The notes: generated by a model from the sequence alone, not told the origin. A stretch of DNA of 54,344 nt from Treponema sp. (GCA_016293645.1 JAEDDW010000006.1:1-54344), one strand, 5' to 3'; positions 17,752-26,015 are shown, counted from the stretch's first letter. Numbers and translations are program-made.

Positions 17752-18234
17752 ATGATTAAGAACAAGATCAAAACAGCAGCCATCGCAACTGCGTTCACAA
17801 TTCTTTGTACAGTTCCAGTATTTGCAAACAAAACTGAAAAGAACCAAGCCCCTATGCACAGGAATCCACATATGACCCAGTTCATGGAAAATGTGACAAT
17901 GGGTACTGTAAATTCCATCGACATGGAATCAAAGACAATCACGATTATTGATGCTGATGGAAAACAGAAAAAAATCCATATCAACCCGATAACGGAAATT
18001 TTTTCTGTGGAAAAACAAACCATGAGAAAAGTACCGGACAAGAAAGCAAAGGATGAGAAAAACAACTCTTGGGACCGTAATTTCAAACCTGTTGGACTTG
18101 AAGATCTGGACAAGGGGCACTGGATTGTCATCAAAAACTTCAAGACCCATACGGAGACAATTGAAGCCATGCTCATCACAGTTCACAATTACAAAGAATT
18201 CCGAAAAACCCCTGACACAACAAACGCAAAATAA
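17752..18234 (+). CDS. Small secreted protein, DUF5666-like
   Basis: Predicted periplasmic or surface protein of 160 residues with a signal peptide (IKTAAIATAFTILCTVPVFA). The mature part has a short beta-rich unit (GTVNSIDMESKTITIIDADG then KQKKIHI) of the kind seen in DUF5666/OB-like periplasmic proteins, and a Lys/Asp-rich second half. The stretch MHRNPHM near the new N-terminus could bind metal, but this is only suggestive. GGAGG lies before the ATG. It is transcribed away from the two-component operon across a gap of about 185 bases and converges on the phosphatase gene. Regulation by that two-component system is an inference from position. Confidence 0.75.
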   Translation: MIKNKIKTAAIATAFTILCTVPVFANKTEKNQAPMHRNPHMTQFMENVTMGTVNSIDMESKTITIIDADGKQKKIHINPITEIFSVEKQTMRKVPDKKAKDEKNNSWDRNFKPVGLEDLDKGHWIVIKNFKTHTETIEAMLITVHNYKEFRKTPDTTNAK

Positions 18235-18261
18235 GGATGTCCAAAAACAGGGATCGGAGAA

Positions 18262-18711
18262 TCAGACAACTGAATCCAGAAGTGCCTCACAACCTTCAAG
18301 AACATCGTTGTATGTTTCATCAAAGTTGTGGGTGTACCATGGATCAGCAATATCACGAGGATGATCCGTATAATCAAGAAGCATATGCACCTTGTTTTCC
18401 GGATCACCACCTGTGATTCTTAAGATGTTTCTAATGTTCCAGCTATCCATTCCCAAAATGAAGTCGAAATCATCGTAATCACTTTTTTTCAGCTGGCTTG
18501 CCCTGTGGCTGCACACAGGAATTCCAACCTGCTGCATTTTCCTTAATGTTCCAGGATGAGGGGGATTCCCAATTTCTTCCGTGCTTGTAGCCTTTGAATC
18601 AATAAAAAAATCCCCATCCCTTCCGGCTTTTTTCACCAGGTGCTTCATGACAAATTCTGCCATTGTTGACCTGCAGATGTTTCCATGACATATAAAAAGA
18701 ATTCGAACCAT
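18262..18711 (-). CDS. Low-molecular-weight protein-tyrosine phosphatase
   Basis: Cytosolic phosphatase of 149 residues, the standard size. The P-loop CHGNICRS (Cys-x5-Arg-Ser) sits at residues 8-15 and supplies nucleophile and phosphate-binding Arg. The general acid is in DPWYTHNFDETY at about residue 123, as in the family. It also has the SRQL-like block (SHRASQLKKSDYDDFD). It could act on phosphotyrosine or on arginine phosphate, as relatives do both. It stands alone, with AAGAAG before the ATG, and its stop is 28 bases from the converging secreted-protein gene. Confidence 0.93.
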   Translation of the reverse strand: MVRILFICHGNICRSTMAEFVMKHLVKKAGRDGDFFIDSKATSTEEIGNPPHPGTLRKMQQVGIPVCSHRASQLKKSDYDDFDFILGMDSWNIRNILRITGGDPENKVHMLLDYTDHPRDIADPWYTHNFDETYNDVLEGCEALLDSVV

Positions 18712-18760
18712 GTCTTCTTTTTATAGGCATATGGATTTTTTTTCAATAGGAACAACAAGT

Positions 18761-20371
18761 CTATTCGAGAATTGTAATTTCAACTCGTCTGTTTTTTGCT
18801 TTTCCTGCCGGTGTAGAATTGTCGGCAACTGGTTTTGTTCCGCCTGACCCCTTGCAGATGAATTTATCTACGGCAACACCGCGTTTTACCAGAGCCCGGA
18901 TTATCGAGTCTGCACGATCAAGAGAAAGCTGCTTTTCTCCACGCGGATTGCCAACACTGGCAGTATGCCCTTCAACAAGAATCATCTGATCTGGCACCAT
19001 TTTCAACAGATCCGCAATCTGATCCAGACGATCGTTTTCTCCAGATAAAAGTTCCGCGCTGTCTGCCTTGAAGTTAAGGTTCTGCATAGTAAGACGGATT
19101 CCGGAAGCAGTGTTTTCAACAGTAATTTTCTTTTCTCCTGAAGAAACTGAATTTTCATCAGTCTCGCCAGCTCCCTTGGACGGACTTTCCATTGCGATGC
19201 CACTTTGCTGGATTTTATCTCTCAGCCTTGAGTTTCCTGAAGCAGAAGTTTTTTTATCATTTTTTCTTCTATTATAACTATCGTTAGTTCGATTCTGTTT
19301 AATATCATTATCGCCTTCTGGCTGCAATTCTTTTCTATTGTTTCCGACTTTTGTCTCAGCAAGCAGAAATTTTCCATCTGAACCACTTCCATCTGATATC
19401 ATACCTTTACCAGAATTATTTAAGTCAATATCATCTGCACCCGTGGAACTGGACTTCTGTCCCCTTTCAATGTCTTTTGCACTGTCTGTGGCAGGATTAC
19501 TTAAAATATCCTTAAGTTCCTTTTCAGATACAGAGGCTATGCGCTGCAATGCCGGAAACAGTTTATCCCTATTGTAGGCTGGAGGATATTCCGTAAACAT
19601 GGAAATTGTACCCCTGAAGGCAACCTTGTTACCATCCAGATATTCAAATTCCTCATCAACTGTATCCCTTACTACAAGAGCGTTGCCTGTCACCTTGCTT
19701 ACAAGGATACTGGCCCTGTGTCTACCTTGAGCAAATTTCAACTCCCTGTCACCACCAAAATCCAGGGTTGCGGCAAGACCGTACCTTGTGGCCCACTCTG
19801 CGGAAATCACATAGACCTCCTCATCATGGAAAACCTCATCCCTTAGATATGTGTATTCAACATACATCGGAATCTTTGTTCTGACACCTTTGTTCAAAGG
19901 ATCCACCACGCGCTCTGCCTTTGCCTGCCATTTGTCTCCGTACTTTATTTTTTGCCTTGTGAAAGAAGGGAAACTTCTGTAGGTTGGATACCCTTCATCA
20001 TGGATCATGATAAGCTGACCATCTGAAGTGATTCTGAAGGTCGAAGGAATTGATTTGTTGATTTCCTCACCGATGGAGGTCCTGGCCCTCATGGTTCCTT
20101 CGGCGACATAGAAATTTCCATCATAGTAACGGTCCCTGGGATTACCACCTTTCGGAACTCCCATAGGACTGACAAAAGAGCGTACCTCACGGCTTACAAG
20201 CCCTGTATATTTTCCATTGTCGTAGCGGCGAAGATCTGTGCGCTCAATATAAATATAGCTGCCGCTTCCGTTGTACTGCAGCAATGTTTCCTGTGCCGAA
20301 AGTGGCATGGCAACAAGTATTAATACGACCATTGAAATCAATATCAGGAAGATTTTCTGTACTCTGTTCAT
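18761..20371 (-). CDS. OmpA-domain cell-envelope protein
   Basis: Exported envelope protein of 536 residues. The signal peptide is MNRVQKIFLILISMVVLILV followed by AMPLSAQ; the ATG at 20371 is chosen for that reason over an open frame reaching 20497. Residues 25-290 form an unrecognised beta-rich domain (SYIYIERTDLRRYDNGKYTG, IPMYVEYTYLRDEVFHDEEV). Residues about 300-420 are a Ser/Asp/Lys/Asn-rich low-complexity linker. The C-terminal 110 residues are an OmpA/MotB peptidoglycan-binding domain (ILVEGHTASVG, LSLDRADSIIRALVKRGV, NRRVEITILE). It likely tethers an outer part to peptidoglycan. It is divergent from pyrF with only 29 bases between the starts. Confidence 0.88.
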   Translation of the reverse strand: MNRVQKIFLILISMVVLILVAMPLSAQETLLQYNGSGSYIYIERTDLRRYDNGKYTGLVSREVRSFVSPMGVPKGGNPRDRYYDGNFYVAEGTMRARTSIGEEINKSIPSTFRITSDGQLIMIHDEGYPTYRSFPSFTRQKIKYGDKWQAKAERVVDPLNKGVRTKIPMYVEYTYLRDEVFHDEEVYVISAEWATRYGLAATLDFGGDRELKFAQGRHRASILVSKVTGNALVVRDTVDEEFEYLDGNKVAFRGTISMFTEYPPAYNRDKLFPALQRIASVSEKELKDILSNPATDSAKDIERGQKSSSTGADDIDLNNSGKGMISDGSGSDGKFLLAETKVGNNRKELQPEGDNDIKQNRTNDSYNRRKNDKKTSASGNSRLRDKIQQSGIAMESPSKGAGETDENSVSSGEKKITVENTASGIRLTMQNLNFKADSAELLSGENDRLDQIADLLKMVPDQMILVEGHTASVGNPRGEKQLSLDRADSIIRALVKRGVAVDKFICKGSGGTKPVADNSTPAGKAKNRRVEITILE

Positions 20372-20400
20372 ACTTTCATTATCGGAGTATACTTGCCTAC

Positions 20401-21306
20401 ATGAAACACAATATGCAGATTTTACAGGAACTGGCCGCAAAAAACGGACCACTTTGTGTTGGCTTGGATACTGACCCATCCTATATTCCGGAATCAATCC
20501 TCAAGACATTCAAGAGCCCGGCAGAAGCTGTTCTTAAATACAACAGGCAGCTGATTAAGAAAATTGCAGAGGACAAAAGCGCCTGCTGTTTTAAAGTTCA
20601 GATTGCCTACTATGAGGCAATGGGACTTGAAGGAATCAAGGTTTATGCTGAAACCCTTAAACTGGTAAAGGAATCGGGACTCATCTGCATTTCCGACATC
20701 AAGCGCGGTGACATTGCTGCAACTGCAGGTGCCTACGCACGCGCTCACTTTACAGGTGACTTTGAGACAGACATCATCACAATCAACCCTTACATGGGAT
20801 TCGATACACTAAAGCCTTTTACAGAATACTGTACAAAAGCCGGCAAGGGTATTTTTGTTCTCTTGAGGACAAGCAACCCTGGCATGGTGGACATCGAGCA
20901 GAAGGAACTGAAGGACGGCGGAAGAGTTCTTGACCAGGTTGGAAATGAACTTGAAAGAATCAGCCAGGAAATGAAGGCAACTTATCCAGACCAGACCTGT
21001 TCTCCAGTCGGTGCTGTTGTTGGCTGTACAGAAGAAAGCGACGCCAAGGCTTTGAGAGATGCATACAAAGACATCTATTTCCTTATCCCGGGATACGGAG
21101 CTCAGGGTGGAGATGCAAAGATCTGTGGAACACTTATGAAGGAAGCAGGAGGAACTGTAAATTCTTCACGCGGAATTCTCTGCGCATGGAAAAAGGATGC
21201 TGACTGCACGGCAAAGGTTGAATCAGGTTCCGTTACAATGGACGACATCGTAGAAGCCGCTGCAAAAGCAGCCATTGCTTCAAAGGAAGATCTTCTTAGA
21301 TTCTAA
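20401..21306 (+). CDS. pyrF: Orotidine 5'-phosphate decarboxylase, type 2
   Basis: Last step of UMP synthesis: decarboxylates OMP. The 301-residue length and block order mark the longer type 2 family, not the E. coli type. Seen are CVGLDTDPSYIPE near the N-terminus, KVQIAYYEAMGLEG, the catalytic array ISDIKRGDIAATAGAYARA (Asp-x-Lys-Arg-Gly-Asp), VVGCTEE and the phosphate-binding IPGYGAQGGD. I start at the ATG at 20401, which directly precedes family-like sequence; the frame is open 39 codons earlier into the signal-peptide region of the opposite gene. TATACT (20388-20393) lies seven bases before the ATG, so the message may be leaderless. No pyrimidine-responsive leader is visible. Confidence 0.93.
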   Translation: MKHNMQILQELAAKNGPLCVGLDTDPSYIPESILKTFKSPAEAVLKYNRQLIKKIAEDKSACCFKVQIAYYEAMGLEGIKVYAETLKLVKESGLICISDIKRGDIAATAGAYARAHFTGDFETDIITINPYMGFDTLKPFTEYCTKAGKGIFVLLRTSNPGMVDIEQKELKDGGRVLDQVGNELERISQEMKATYPDQTCSPVGAVVGCTEESDAKALRDAYKDIYFLIPGYGAQGGDAKICGTLMKEAGGTVNSSRGILCAWKKDADCTAKVESGSVTMDDIVEAAAKAAIASKEDLLRF

Positions 21307-21372
21307 GGTCATGGGGGTGTTTATAGCGTAATGTCGCAGTCATCACTAAAATGTGGTGGCCGGCGGCCCTTT
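21306..21372. repeat. Possible degenerate family-1 repeat remnant
   Basis: The gap after pyrF contains GGTCAT, then AATGTCG and ACTAAAATGTGGTGG in the same order as in the family-1 element (GGTCAT, AATGTCG, ACTATATGTGGTGG). Ends and spacing are poorly kept. GGCCGGCGGCCCTTTTC at its right side may act as a weak terminator for pyrF. Confidence 0.4.
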
Positions 21373-21377
21373 TCTTT

Positions 21378-21848
21378 TTAGGAAACCACAGTTTCAATCA
21401 GGCGGCCGTTTTTGTACACCAGCTTGAGGGAAAAGAACGGTGCATTTTTTTCTATGAGGTCAAGGAACACGTAATCCCCTTCCCAGAAGTTCAGCTTCTT
21501 GAATTCAGATTTTTTTACCCATTCCAGTTTTCCTTCATCGCAGTCTATGAGATTGCCAGAAAAATCATCGCTTGTGTAAAGGCACATGTATTCGCAAACA
21601 TCATCCTTTCCGTCTTCACGACTTACAAAAGTTACGATTCCGCGGAACTTATATGAATTCAAAACAAGACCCGTTTCTTCCTTCACTTCACGCAAAAGAC
21701 AGTCTTCAGGACTTTCACCGAATTCAAAATGACCTCCTACTCCAATCCATTTGTCCTTGTTTATGTCGTTCTGTTTTTTTATGCGGTGAAGCATAAGGTA
21801 GCAGTCATCTTTTTCTATGTAGCATAAAGTAGTAAGCGGTGATTTCAT
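21378..21848 (-). CDS. Nudix hydrolase (MutT/8-oxo-dGTP diphosphatase-like)
   Basis: Metal-dependent hydrolase of nucleoside diphosphate-linked compounds, 156 residues. The complete Nudix box is present: GGHFEFGESPEDCLLREVKE followed by ETGL (Gx5Ex7REVxEExGx). TTLCYIEKDDCYLMLHRIKK at the N-terminus is like MutT-type 8-oxo-dGTP diphosphatases of Firmicutes, so sanitising oxidised nucleotides is the most likely role, but substrate cannot be fixed from sequence. The ATG at 21848 overlaps the stop of the exporter gene as ATGA and has CAGGAG upstream, so the two are translated together. Confidence 0.9.
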   Translation of the reverse strand: MKSPLTTLCYIEKDDCYLMLHRIKKQNDINKDKWIGVGGHFEFGESPEDCLLREVKEETGLVLNSYKFRGIVTFVSREDGKDDVCEYMCLYTSDDFSGNLIDCDEGKLEWVKKSEFKKLNFWEGDYVFLDLIEKNAPFFSLKLVYKNGRLIETVVS

Positions 21849-22780
21849 TTTTTTCTCCTGTTGGAAATTGCAAGACCTGCTATTGTAAGTATGCAACCGG
21901 CAAGTCCCATGGCTGTCATTCTTTCTCCCAGGATGAAGAAAGCAAAAATAATCGTTACAACCGGAATCATGTAAAGGCCAACGGTAACCTTAACTGTTCC
22001 CAAAGTATTGCAGGCAACATTCCATACAACAAAACAGAATGCGGAAGCTCCGAGGCCAAGGAAACAGAAGTTCATCCAGTTGAGGATGCTTGAAAATCTT
22101 TCTGCGTTTACGGAAGGCTCAATTCCTATGTGAAATGAACTTGACGGATTCTTTTCAAGAATTCCAAAAACAACAAAAGGAATCATGCTGATTACGGCAA
22201 AGAAAAAAGTTCTTCTTGTACAGAGAATTTTATCAATTTTCATCGCATTAATTTTTGACACGAAAAGAGAATAGAAACCCCAGCAGACCGCAGATGCCAG
22301 AGCAAGAAGATCTCCTTTTGGATTAAAGTGCATTCCAGAAGAACCGTTCAGGCTGACAAGAACGATTCCAGAAATTGCTATGATGAATCCCACTACAAAA
22401 AATAAAGTGATGTGCTTTTCCTTCAAAAAAATCTGGGCAATGATGGCGGTGAACATGGGACAGATGGAAACTATGATGCTTACATTTGATGCCGTTGTAA
22501 ATGATATGGCTGCGTTCTCTGTAAACTGATAGATGATGATTCCTGAAAGACCTGCAAGGAAAAACCAGAGATTGTCTTTTTTGTTTTTCAGTTTCAAAGG
22601 AACCGGCTTGATGATGCATAATCCAGCGTAGGCAAGAATGAACCTGACAAAAAGAATTTCCAGTGGAGAAAATTTATTCAGCAGATATTTTGTTGAAACG
22701 AAAGTTATGCCCCAGATGAAAATTGTGATCACGGCAAAAAATAGACCAAGGGATTTTGGACAGGCGGAACTGTTTCTCAT
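21845..22780 (-). CDS. EamA/DMT-family transporter (RhaT/YdcZ-like)
   Basis: Inner-membrane metabolite exporter of the drug/metabolite transporter superfamily, 311 residues. About ten hydrophobic helices are visible, arranged as two EamA repeats (SLGLFFAVITIFIWGITFVS in the first, GDLLALASAVCWGFYSLFVS in the second), each starting with the typical tryptophan/Gly helix. The C-terminus ends in a short Arg/Lys tail. I start at 22780 (MRNSSACPK), with GGAG about ten bases upstream; the frame is open further but overlaps the tRNA terminator. It forms a coupled pair with the Nudix gene. The substrate is unknown. Confidence 0.9.
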   Translation of the reverse strand: MRNSSACPKSLGLFFAVITIFIWGITFVSTKYLLNKFSPLEILFVRFILAYAGLCIIKPVPLKLKNKKDNLWFFLAGLSGIIIYQFTENAAISFTTASNVSIIVSICPMFTAIIAQIFLKEKHITLFFVVGFIIAISGIVLVSLNGSSGMHFNPKGDLLALASAVCWGFYSLFVSKINAMKIDKILCTRRTFFFAVISMIPFVVFGILEKNPSSSFHIGIEPSVNAERFSSILNWMNFCFLGLGASAFCFVVWNVACNTLGTVKVTVGLYMIPVVTIIFAFFILGERMTAMGLAGCILTIAGLAISNRRKK

Positions 22781-22805
22781 TTTTTTGAAGCTCCATTTTT
22801 TGGAT

Positions 22806-22840
22806 AAAAAAAAAGCTCCATGTAAAAACATGAAGCTTTT
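22806..22840 (-). terminator. Intrinsic terminator of the tRNA-Val gene
   Basis: Stem AAGCTCCATG/CATGAAGCTT (22813-22822 and 22829-22838, one mismatch), then a run of T on the minus strand (A-run 22806-22814). It begins a few bases past the tRNA 3' end. Confidence 0.85.
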
Positions 22841-22844
22841 CAAG

Positions 22845-22918
22845 TGGGCGGTGAGAGGATCGAACTCCCGACATTCTGGGTGTAAACCAGACGCTCGTAC
22901 CAGCTGAGCTAACCGCCC
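22845..22918 (-). tRNA. tRNA-Val (anticodon UAC)
   Basis: Reading the minus strand from 22918, the acceptor arm GGGCGGT pairs with ACCGCCC. The D-arm is GCTCAGCTGGTACGAGC and the anticodon stem is TCTGG/CCAGA around loop TTTACAC, giving anticodon TAC. The T-arm is GGGAG-TTCGATC-CTCTC. The discriminator base is A and the CCA tail is not encoded. No other tRNA is adjacent. Confidence 0.96.
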
Positions 22919-23003
22919 GATGTGATTAATACTATATAAGATTTTCGTTCTTGTGTCTAGTATTCATCAACAATTTATCTACAAAATATATAGAATTCCC
23001 GTC

Positions 23004-23543
23004 CTATACGCTGCGACAAAAATCCATCAAATCAGTTTTGTGCTTCAGCAGATCTTCCCTGTTTTCAATTGATGTAAATCCAAGTCTTCCTGCGCACTCG
23101 ATTTCAAGATGACCGTAAAAATGTTCGATGGTCTGGATCAATCTTTCACATTCATGCATTCCAGGTCCTGTACGCTGAACGATAGCATACCCTTTCTTTC
23201 CGGATGATAATTTTGCGTGAGGCTCATGCGTGTTGCACCAGGGAGTCCACCTGTCGATGAACGCCTTGAACTGACCCGGAACATCCGCCCAATAGGAAGG
23301 TGAACAGGAAACAATGACATCAGCATTTTCAAATTCTTCTACAACACTTAAAAAGTCATCAGATAAATTACAACTTGCTGTCTGATGGCAGGTTCTGCAT
23401 CCTTTGCAAAAATTAATTTTATAATCATCGATGCAGATGGATTTTACATCATATTTTTGCTTCAATTCTTCGGCCACTATTTTTACCATTTCCGCCGTTG
23501 CACCATTTTTAACCGGACTGCAATTAATTATCAAAGCTTTCAT
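23004..23543 (-). CDS. Flavodoxin-like NAD(P)H-dependent FMN reductase / iron-sulfur flavoprotein-like
   Basis: Predicted FMN-binding redox protein of 179 residues with a flavodoxin-like fold. The N-terminus ALIINCSPVKNGATAEMV is the FMN phosphate loop of the NADPH-dependent FMN reductase family. A cysteine cluster CKGCRTCHQTASC (about residues 47-59) resembles the metal-cluster motif of iron-sulfur flavoproteins, and SPSYWADVPGQFKAFIDRW is the flavin-stacking block. A paralogue lies at 27704-28285. It is transcribed away from argA across a gap with a strong palindrome. Physiological partner unknown. Confidence 0.85.
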   Translation of the reverse strand: MKALIINCSPVKNGATAEMVKIVAEELKQKYDVKSICIDDYKINFCKGCRTCHQTASCNLSDDFLSVVEEFENADVIVSCSPSYWADVPGQFKAFIDRWTPWCNTHEPHAKLSSGKKGYAIVQRTGPGMHECERLIQTIEHFYGHLEIECAGRLGFTSIENREDLLKHKTDLMDFCRSV

Positions 23544-23633
23544 TTTTTCTCCTGAATTTCAGCCCATTATATTTCTGTTTATAAACTTTGTCCAATTTCA
23601 TTTTCAGTTTAGTTTAAGAAAATTACCCATATA

Positions 23634-23670
23634 TTTATTATGACATTTTTTTAAAATTTGTCATAATAAA
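23634..23670. promoter_or_regulatory. Perfect palindrome, probable activator/repressor site upstream of argA
   Basis: Arms TTTATTATGACA and TGTCATAATAAA (23634-23645 and 23659-23670) match perfectly over 12 bp with a 13-base spacer. The core ATGACA-N13-TGTCAT recurs with identical spacing at 54146-54170. A promoter-like TTGAAT (23678-23683) and GATACT (23699-23704) follow on the argA side, placing the site about 60 bases before the predicted transcription start. Confidence 0.6.
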
Positions 23671-23712
23671 ACTTTCATTGAATTTTAATTTGCATAGTGA
23701 TACTTTTTCCCT

Positions 23713-25137
23713 ATGAATGAAGTTTTAATCCACGAAAAGGCGGACAGAATCCGCGACGTAATCCGTTACATCAAGAAATTTAAAAATGCAGTTGTCGTTG
23801 TCTACATGGATGACAAGCTGCTGGACAGTCCAAACTACTCAAGCCACATACGCGACCTGTGTCTCATACATGAGGCAGGACTCAAGGTCATCCTTGTTCC
23901 GGGAGCAGCCAAACGCATCAACGAAATTTTGAAGTCAGCCGGAATATCATGGACATTCCACAACAATTGCCGAATCACCCCACCGGAAGCAATGCCACTG
24001 ATCAAGATGGCAGCCTTTGATGTTTCAAACCAGATCATGACATCCCTTGCGGCGGAGAAAAAAACTTCACTCATCGGCAACTGGGTAAGAGCAAGAAGCA
24101 AGGGTGTCATCGACGGTTTCGATTATGGTACCAGCGGAGAAATTGACAAACTGCAGATTGAATCCATCAAGACAATTCTTGACAACGGATTCATTCCTAT
24201 ATTTCCATGCATAGGTTGGAGCGCAGCCGGAAAGCCCTACAACATTTCATCCATTCAGCTGAGCCAGCAGATTGCCATCCACCTCAAGGCGGACAAGCTT
24301 TTCTACATGGTGTCAGATGCAGAAATTTCCACTGACAGTTTCATAATTCCTGAAAACATTGGAACTTCGTCAGAAGGTACAGTTCCTGCCATGAACATCG
24401 AGGAAGTTGATGAATTCATCAGGACAAACAAAGAGTCGGTAAATTCCGAAGGAATTCAATCAAATTCTACCGAACCTTCGGTAGTTTTAAATGAAAATTC
24501 AGCAATTCAGTCAGAAACTTTACGAGAATGCCCTGTTTCACGTGAAACAATCTTCACTCTCCTTAACCTGGCAAAAACCGCCTGCAACGAAGGGGTTACC
24601 CGTGTACACATAATCAACGGATCCATCGACGGCACTGTTCCATGTGAAATCTTCAGCGACCTGGGTTCTGGTACCATGATCTACACCAATAACTACGGAA
24701 AAATCAGGGACATGACAAGAGATGACATCTCGGAAGTAATTGCACTTATGCAACCTTTTGTAAACCAGGGAACTCTTCTACAAAGGACAAAGGAACAACT
24801 GGAAACTCAGTTTCAGGATTACATTGTTTATGAACTGGATGGAGCAATCAAAGCCTGCGCATCTCTTGTTCCATATCCAGACGGGCAGACAGAAATTGCC
24901 GCTGTTGCAGTTGACAGAACATGCTCAAACATAGGCATTGGGCCTAAGCTCATAAAGTTTCTCGTGAAACGTGCACAGGAAAGAAAGTCTACCGGAATAT
25001 TCCTTCTTACCACACAAACTTCGGACTGGTTTGAAAATCTTGGCTTTATGCCTTCTGAAATATCCACTCTTCCACAGCAGAGAAAAGACAAATGGACACC
25101 AGAAAGAGGATCCAAAGTACTAAGATACAAACTATAA
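23713..25137 (+). CDS. argA: N-acetylglutamate synthase (AAK plus GNAT domains)
   Basis: First step of arginine synthesis: acetyl-CoA plus glutamate to N-acetylglutamate. The 474-residue protein has an N-terminal amino-acid-kinase-like domain (about 15-235; VILVPGAAKRINEIL, GFIPIFPCIGWSAAGKPYN) used for allosteric arginine sensing. The C-terminal GNAT acetyltransferase (about 335-474) has acetyl-CoA loop RTCSNIGIGPKLIKFLVKRA and the block SDWFENLGFM. Between them is an unusual 40-50 residue Ser/Asn/Glu-rich linker which contains a parS site encoding VSRET (about residues 275-279). The start has no Shine-Dalgarno; a -10-like GATACT lies eight bases upstream. No other arg gene is nearby, and a terminator closes it. 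Confidence 0.9.
   Translation: MNEVLIHEKADRIRDVIRYIKKFKNAVVVVYMDDKLLDSPNYSSHIRDLCLIHEAGLKVILVPGAAKRINEILKSAGISWTFHNNCRITPPEAMPLIKMAAFDVSNQIMTSLAAEKKTSLIGNWVRARSKGVIDGFDYGTSGEIDKLQIESIKTILDNGFIPIFPCIGWSAAGKPYNISSIQLSQQIAIHLKADKLFYMVSDAEISTDSFIIPENIGTSSEGTVPAMNIEEVDEFIRTNKESVNSEGIQSNSTEPSVVLNENSAIQSETLRECPVSRETIFTLLNLAKTACNEGVTRVHIINGSIDGTVPCEIFSDLGSGTMIYTNNYGKIRDMTRDDISEVIALMQPFVNQGTLLQRTKEQLETQFQDYIVYELDGAIKACASLVPYPDGQTEIAAVAVDRTCSNIGIGPKLIKFLVKRAQERKSTGIFLLTTQTSDWFENLGFMPSEISTLPQQRKDKWTPERGSKVLRYKL
24534..24549. promoter_or_regulatory. parS: parS site 1 (inside argA)
   Basis: Exact 16-bp palindrome TGTTTCACGTGAAACA, one base from the classic ParB/Spo0J recognition site. It lies in frame within argA, where it encodes part of the linker between the two domains. 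Confidence 0.88.
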
Positions 25138-25156
25138 AATAAAGGAAGGATAATAG

Positions 25157-25187
25157 ACCGGCGAGACAAAATATCGCCGGTTTTTTT
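25157..25187 (+). terminator. Intrinsic terminator of argA
   Basis: Stem ACCGGCGA/TCGCCGGT (25157-25164 and 25174-25181) with a 9-base loop followed by a run of T. It ends just before parS site 2. Confidence 0.88.
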
Positions 25188-25188
25188 A

Positions 25189-25204
25189 TGTTTCACGTGA
25201 AACA
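25189..25204. promoter_or_regulatory. parS: parS site 2
   Basis: Exact TGTTTCACGTGAAACA directly behind the argA terminator, 655 bp from site 1. Confidence 0.9.
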
Positions 25205-25302
25205 TAAAAACTCCACCATTCGAAGTACAGCATTATTTATCAAGGTATATCATTTATCAAATGATATTGCGAGTTATAAAAGAATTTCCAGTAAATCATA
25301 AA

Positions 25303-25450
25303 AGAAGCAGGAACTTTTCCAAAACCACCAGAGCCATTGCATATGGCAGCGAAGCTTCCATAAAGACGCAATGCCGAAATAACCAACAACACTATATATG
25401 GCAGTTTCAACTACGCCCATCCACCCTAAACTTACTTTAAGGAAAAGCCC
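25303..25450. repeat. Degenerate family-1 repeat, long form
   Basis: Aligns with the 147-bp copy at 47304-47450: CATTGCATATGGC, GAAGCTTCCATAAAG, GCAATG and CCACCCT occur in order, and the right end GGAAAAGCCC is a decayed GGACAGCCCC. The left end is poorly kept. It contains the 27-bp segment missing from the copy at 3421. Confidence 0.7.
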
Positions 25451-25549
25451 ATTATACACTCTCCGCAAATAAACATATCTTGTTGAAAACACAAGGACAT
25501 CCAATCACACTCCCAAGCAAACATAAAATCTTGAAATTGTTTATACCAA

Positions 25550-25565
25550 TGTTTCACGTGAAACA
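25550..25565. promoter_or_regulatory. parS: parS site 3
   Basis: Exact TGTTTCACGTGAAACA, 361 bp from site 2, in the gene-free region. Confidence 0.9.
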
Positions 25566-25766
25566 ATAAAACCTCATAGAGCTGTCCAGAAAACATATCT
25601 GTAAAGTATAGGGCTTTATGAAATCTCCAACCCTATATACAAACCCCTTAAACACACCCCCTGTTGTTTCACGCACAACAACCACCGAATCACCAACATA
25701 TCCAAAAATAGAAAGAACATTGGTGAATTGAAAAAACATAAAACCTGATCCTGACGGTGGTTCCCA

Positions 25767-25782
25767 TGTTTCACGTGAAACA
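25767..25782. promoter_or_regulatory. parS: parS site 4
   Basis: Exact TGTTTCACGTGAAACA, 217 bp from site 3. A half-kept copy lies between them at 25665-25680. Confidence 0.9.
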
Positions 25783-25906
25783 AGCACCCCTGCTCCAGAA
25801 ACACAATACCTGCGATCAAAGAAAATCCCATGAAATCCAACCAGAAACAACCCCATTGAAAAAGCTATGTATAGACCAGATCTCCGCTGTAAAAAAAAAT
25901 ACAAAA

Positions 25907-26015
25907 TGTGGAAAACTGTGATAAAAACGTGACGAAGAAGAAAACTCATCACGTACAATTCTATACAATATAAAGAATTACATTAAAAAAACTGCAATAG
26001 AAACTATGTGGATAA
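25907..26015. promoter_or_regulatory. DnaA-box-like sites beside parS
   Basis: A perfect DnaA box on the minus strand (TGTGGATAA, 26007-26015) and a one-mismatch site TGTGGAAAA (25907-25915) lie between parS sites 4 and 5 in A/T-rich sequence. Confidence 0.5.

Noticed and set aside
20284..20400. An N-terminal extension of PyrF by 39 residues
   Set aside because: It lies opposite the signal-peptide region of the OmpA gene and is unlike PyrF family openings.
25274..25958. Minus-strand open frames of 74-134 codons in the parS region
   Set aside because: No ribosome sites, odd amino-acid mix rich in Phe, Cys and Val, overlap with parS and repeat sequence. Judged non-coding.
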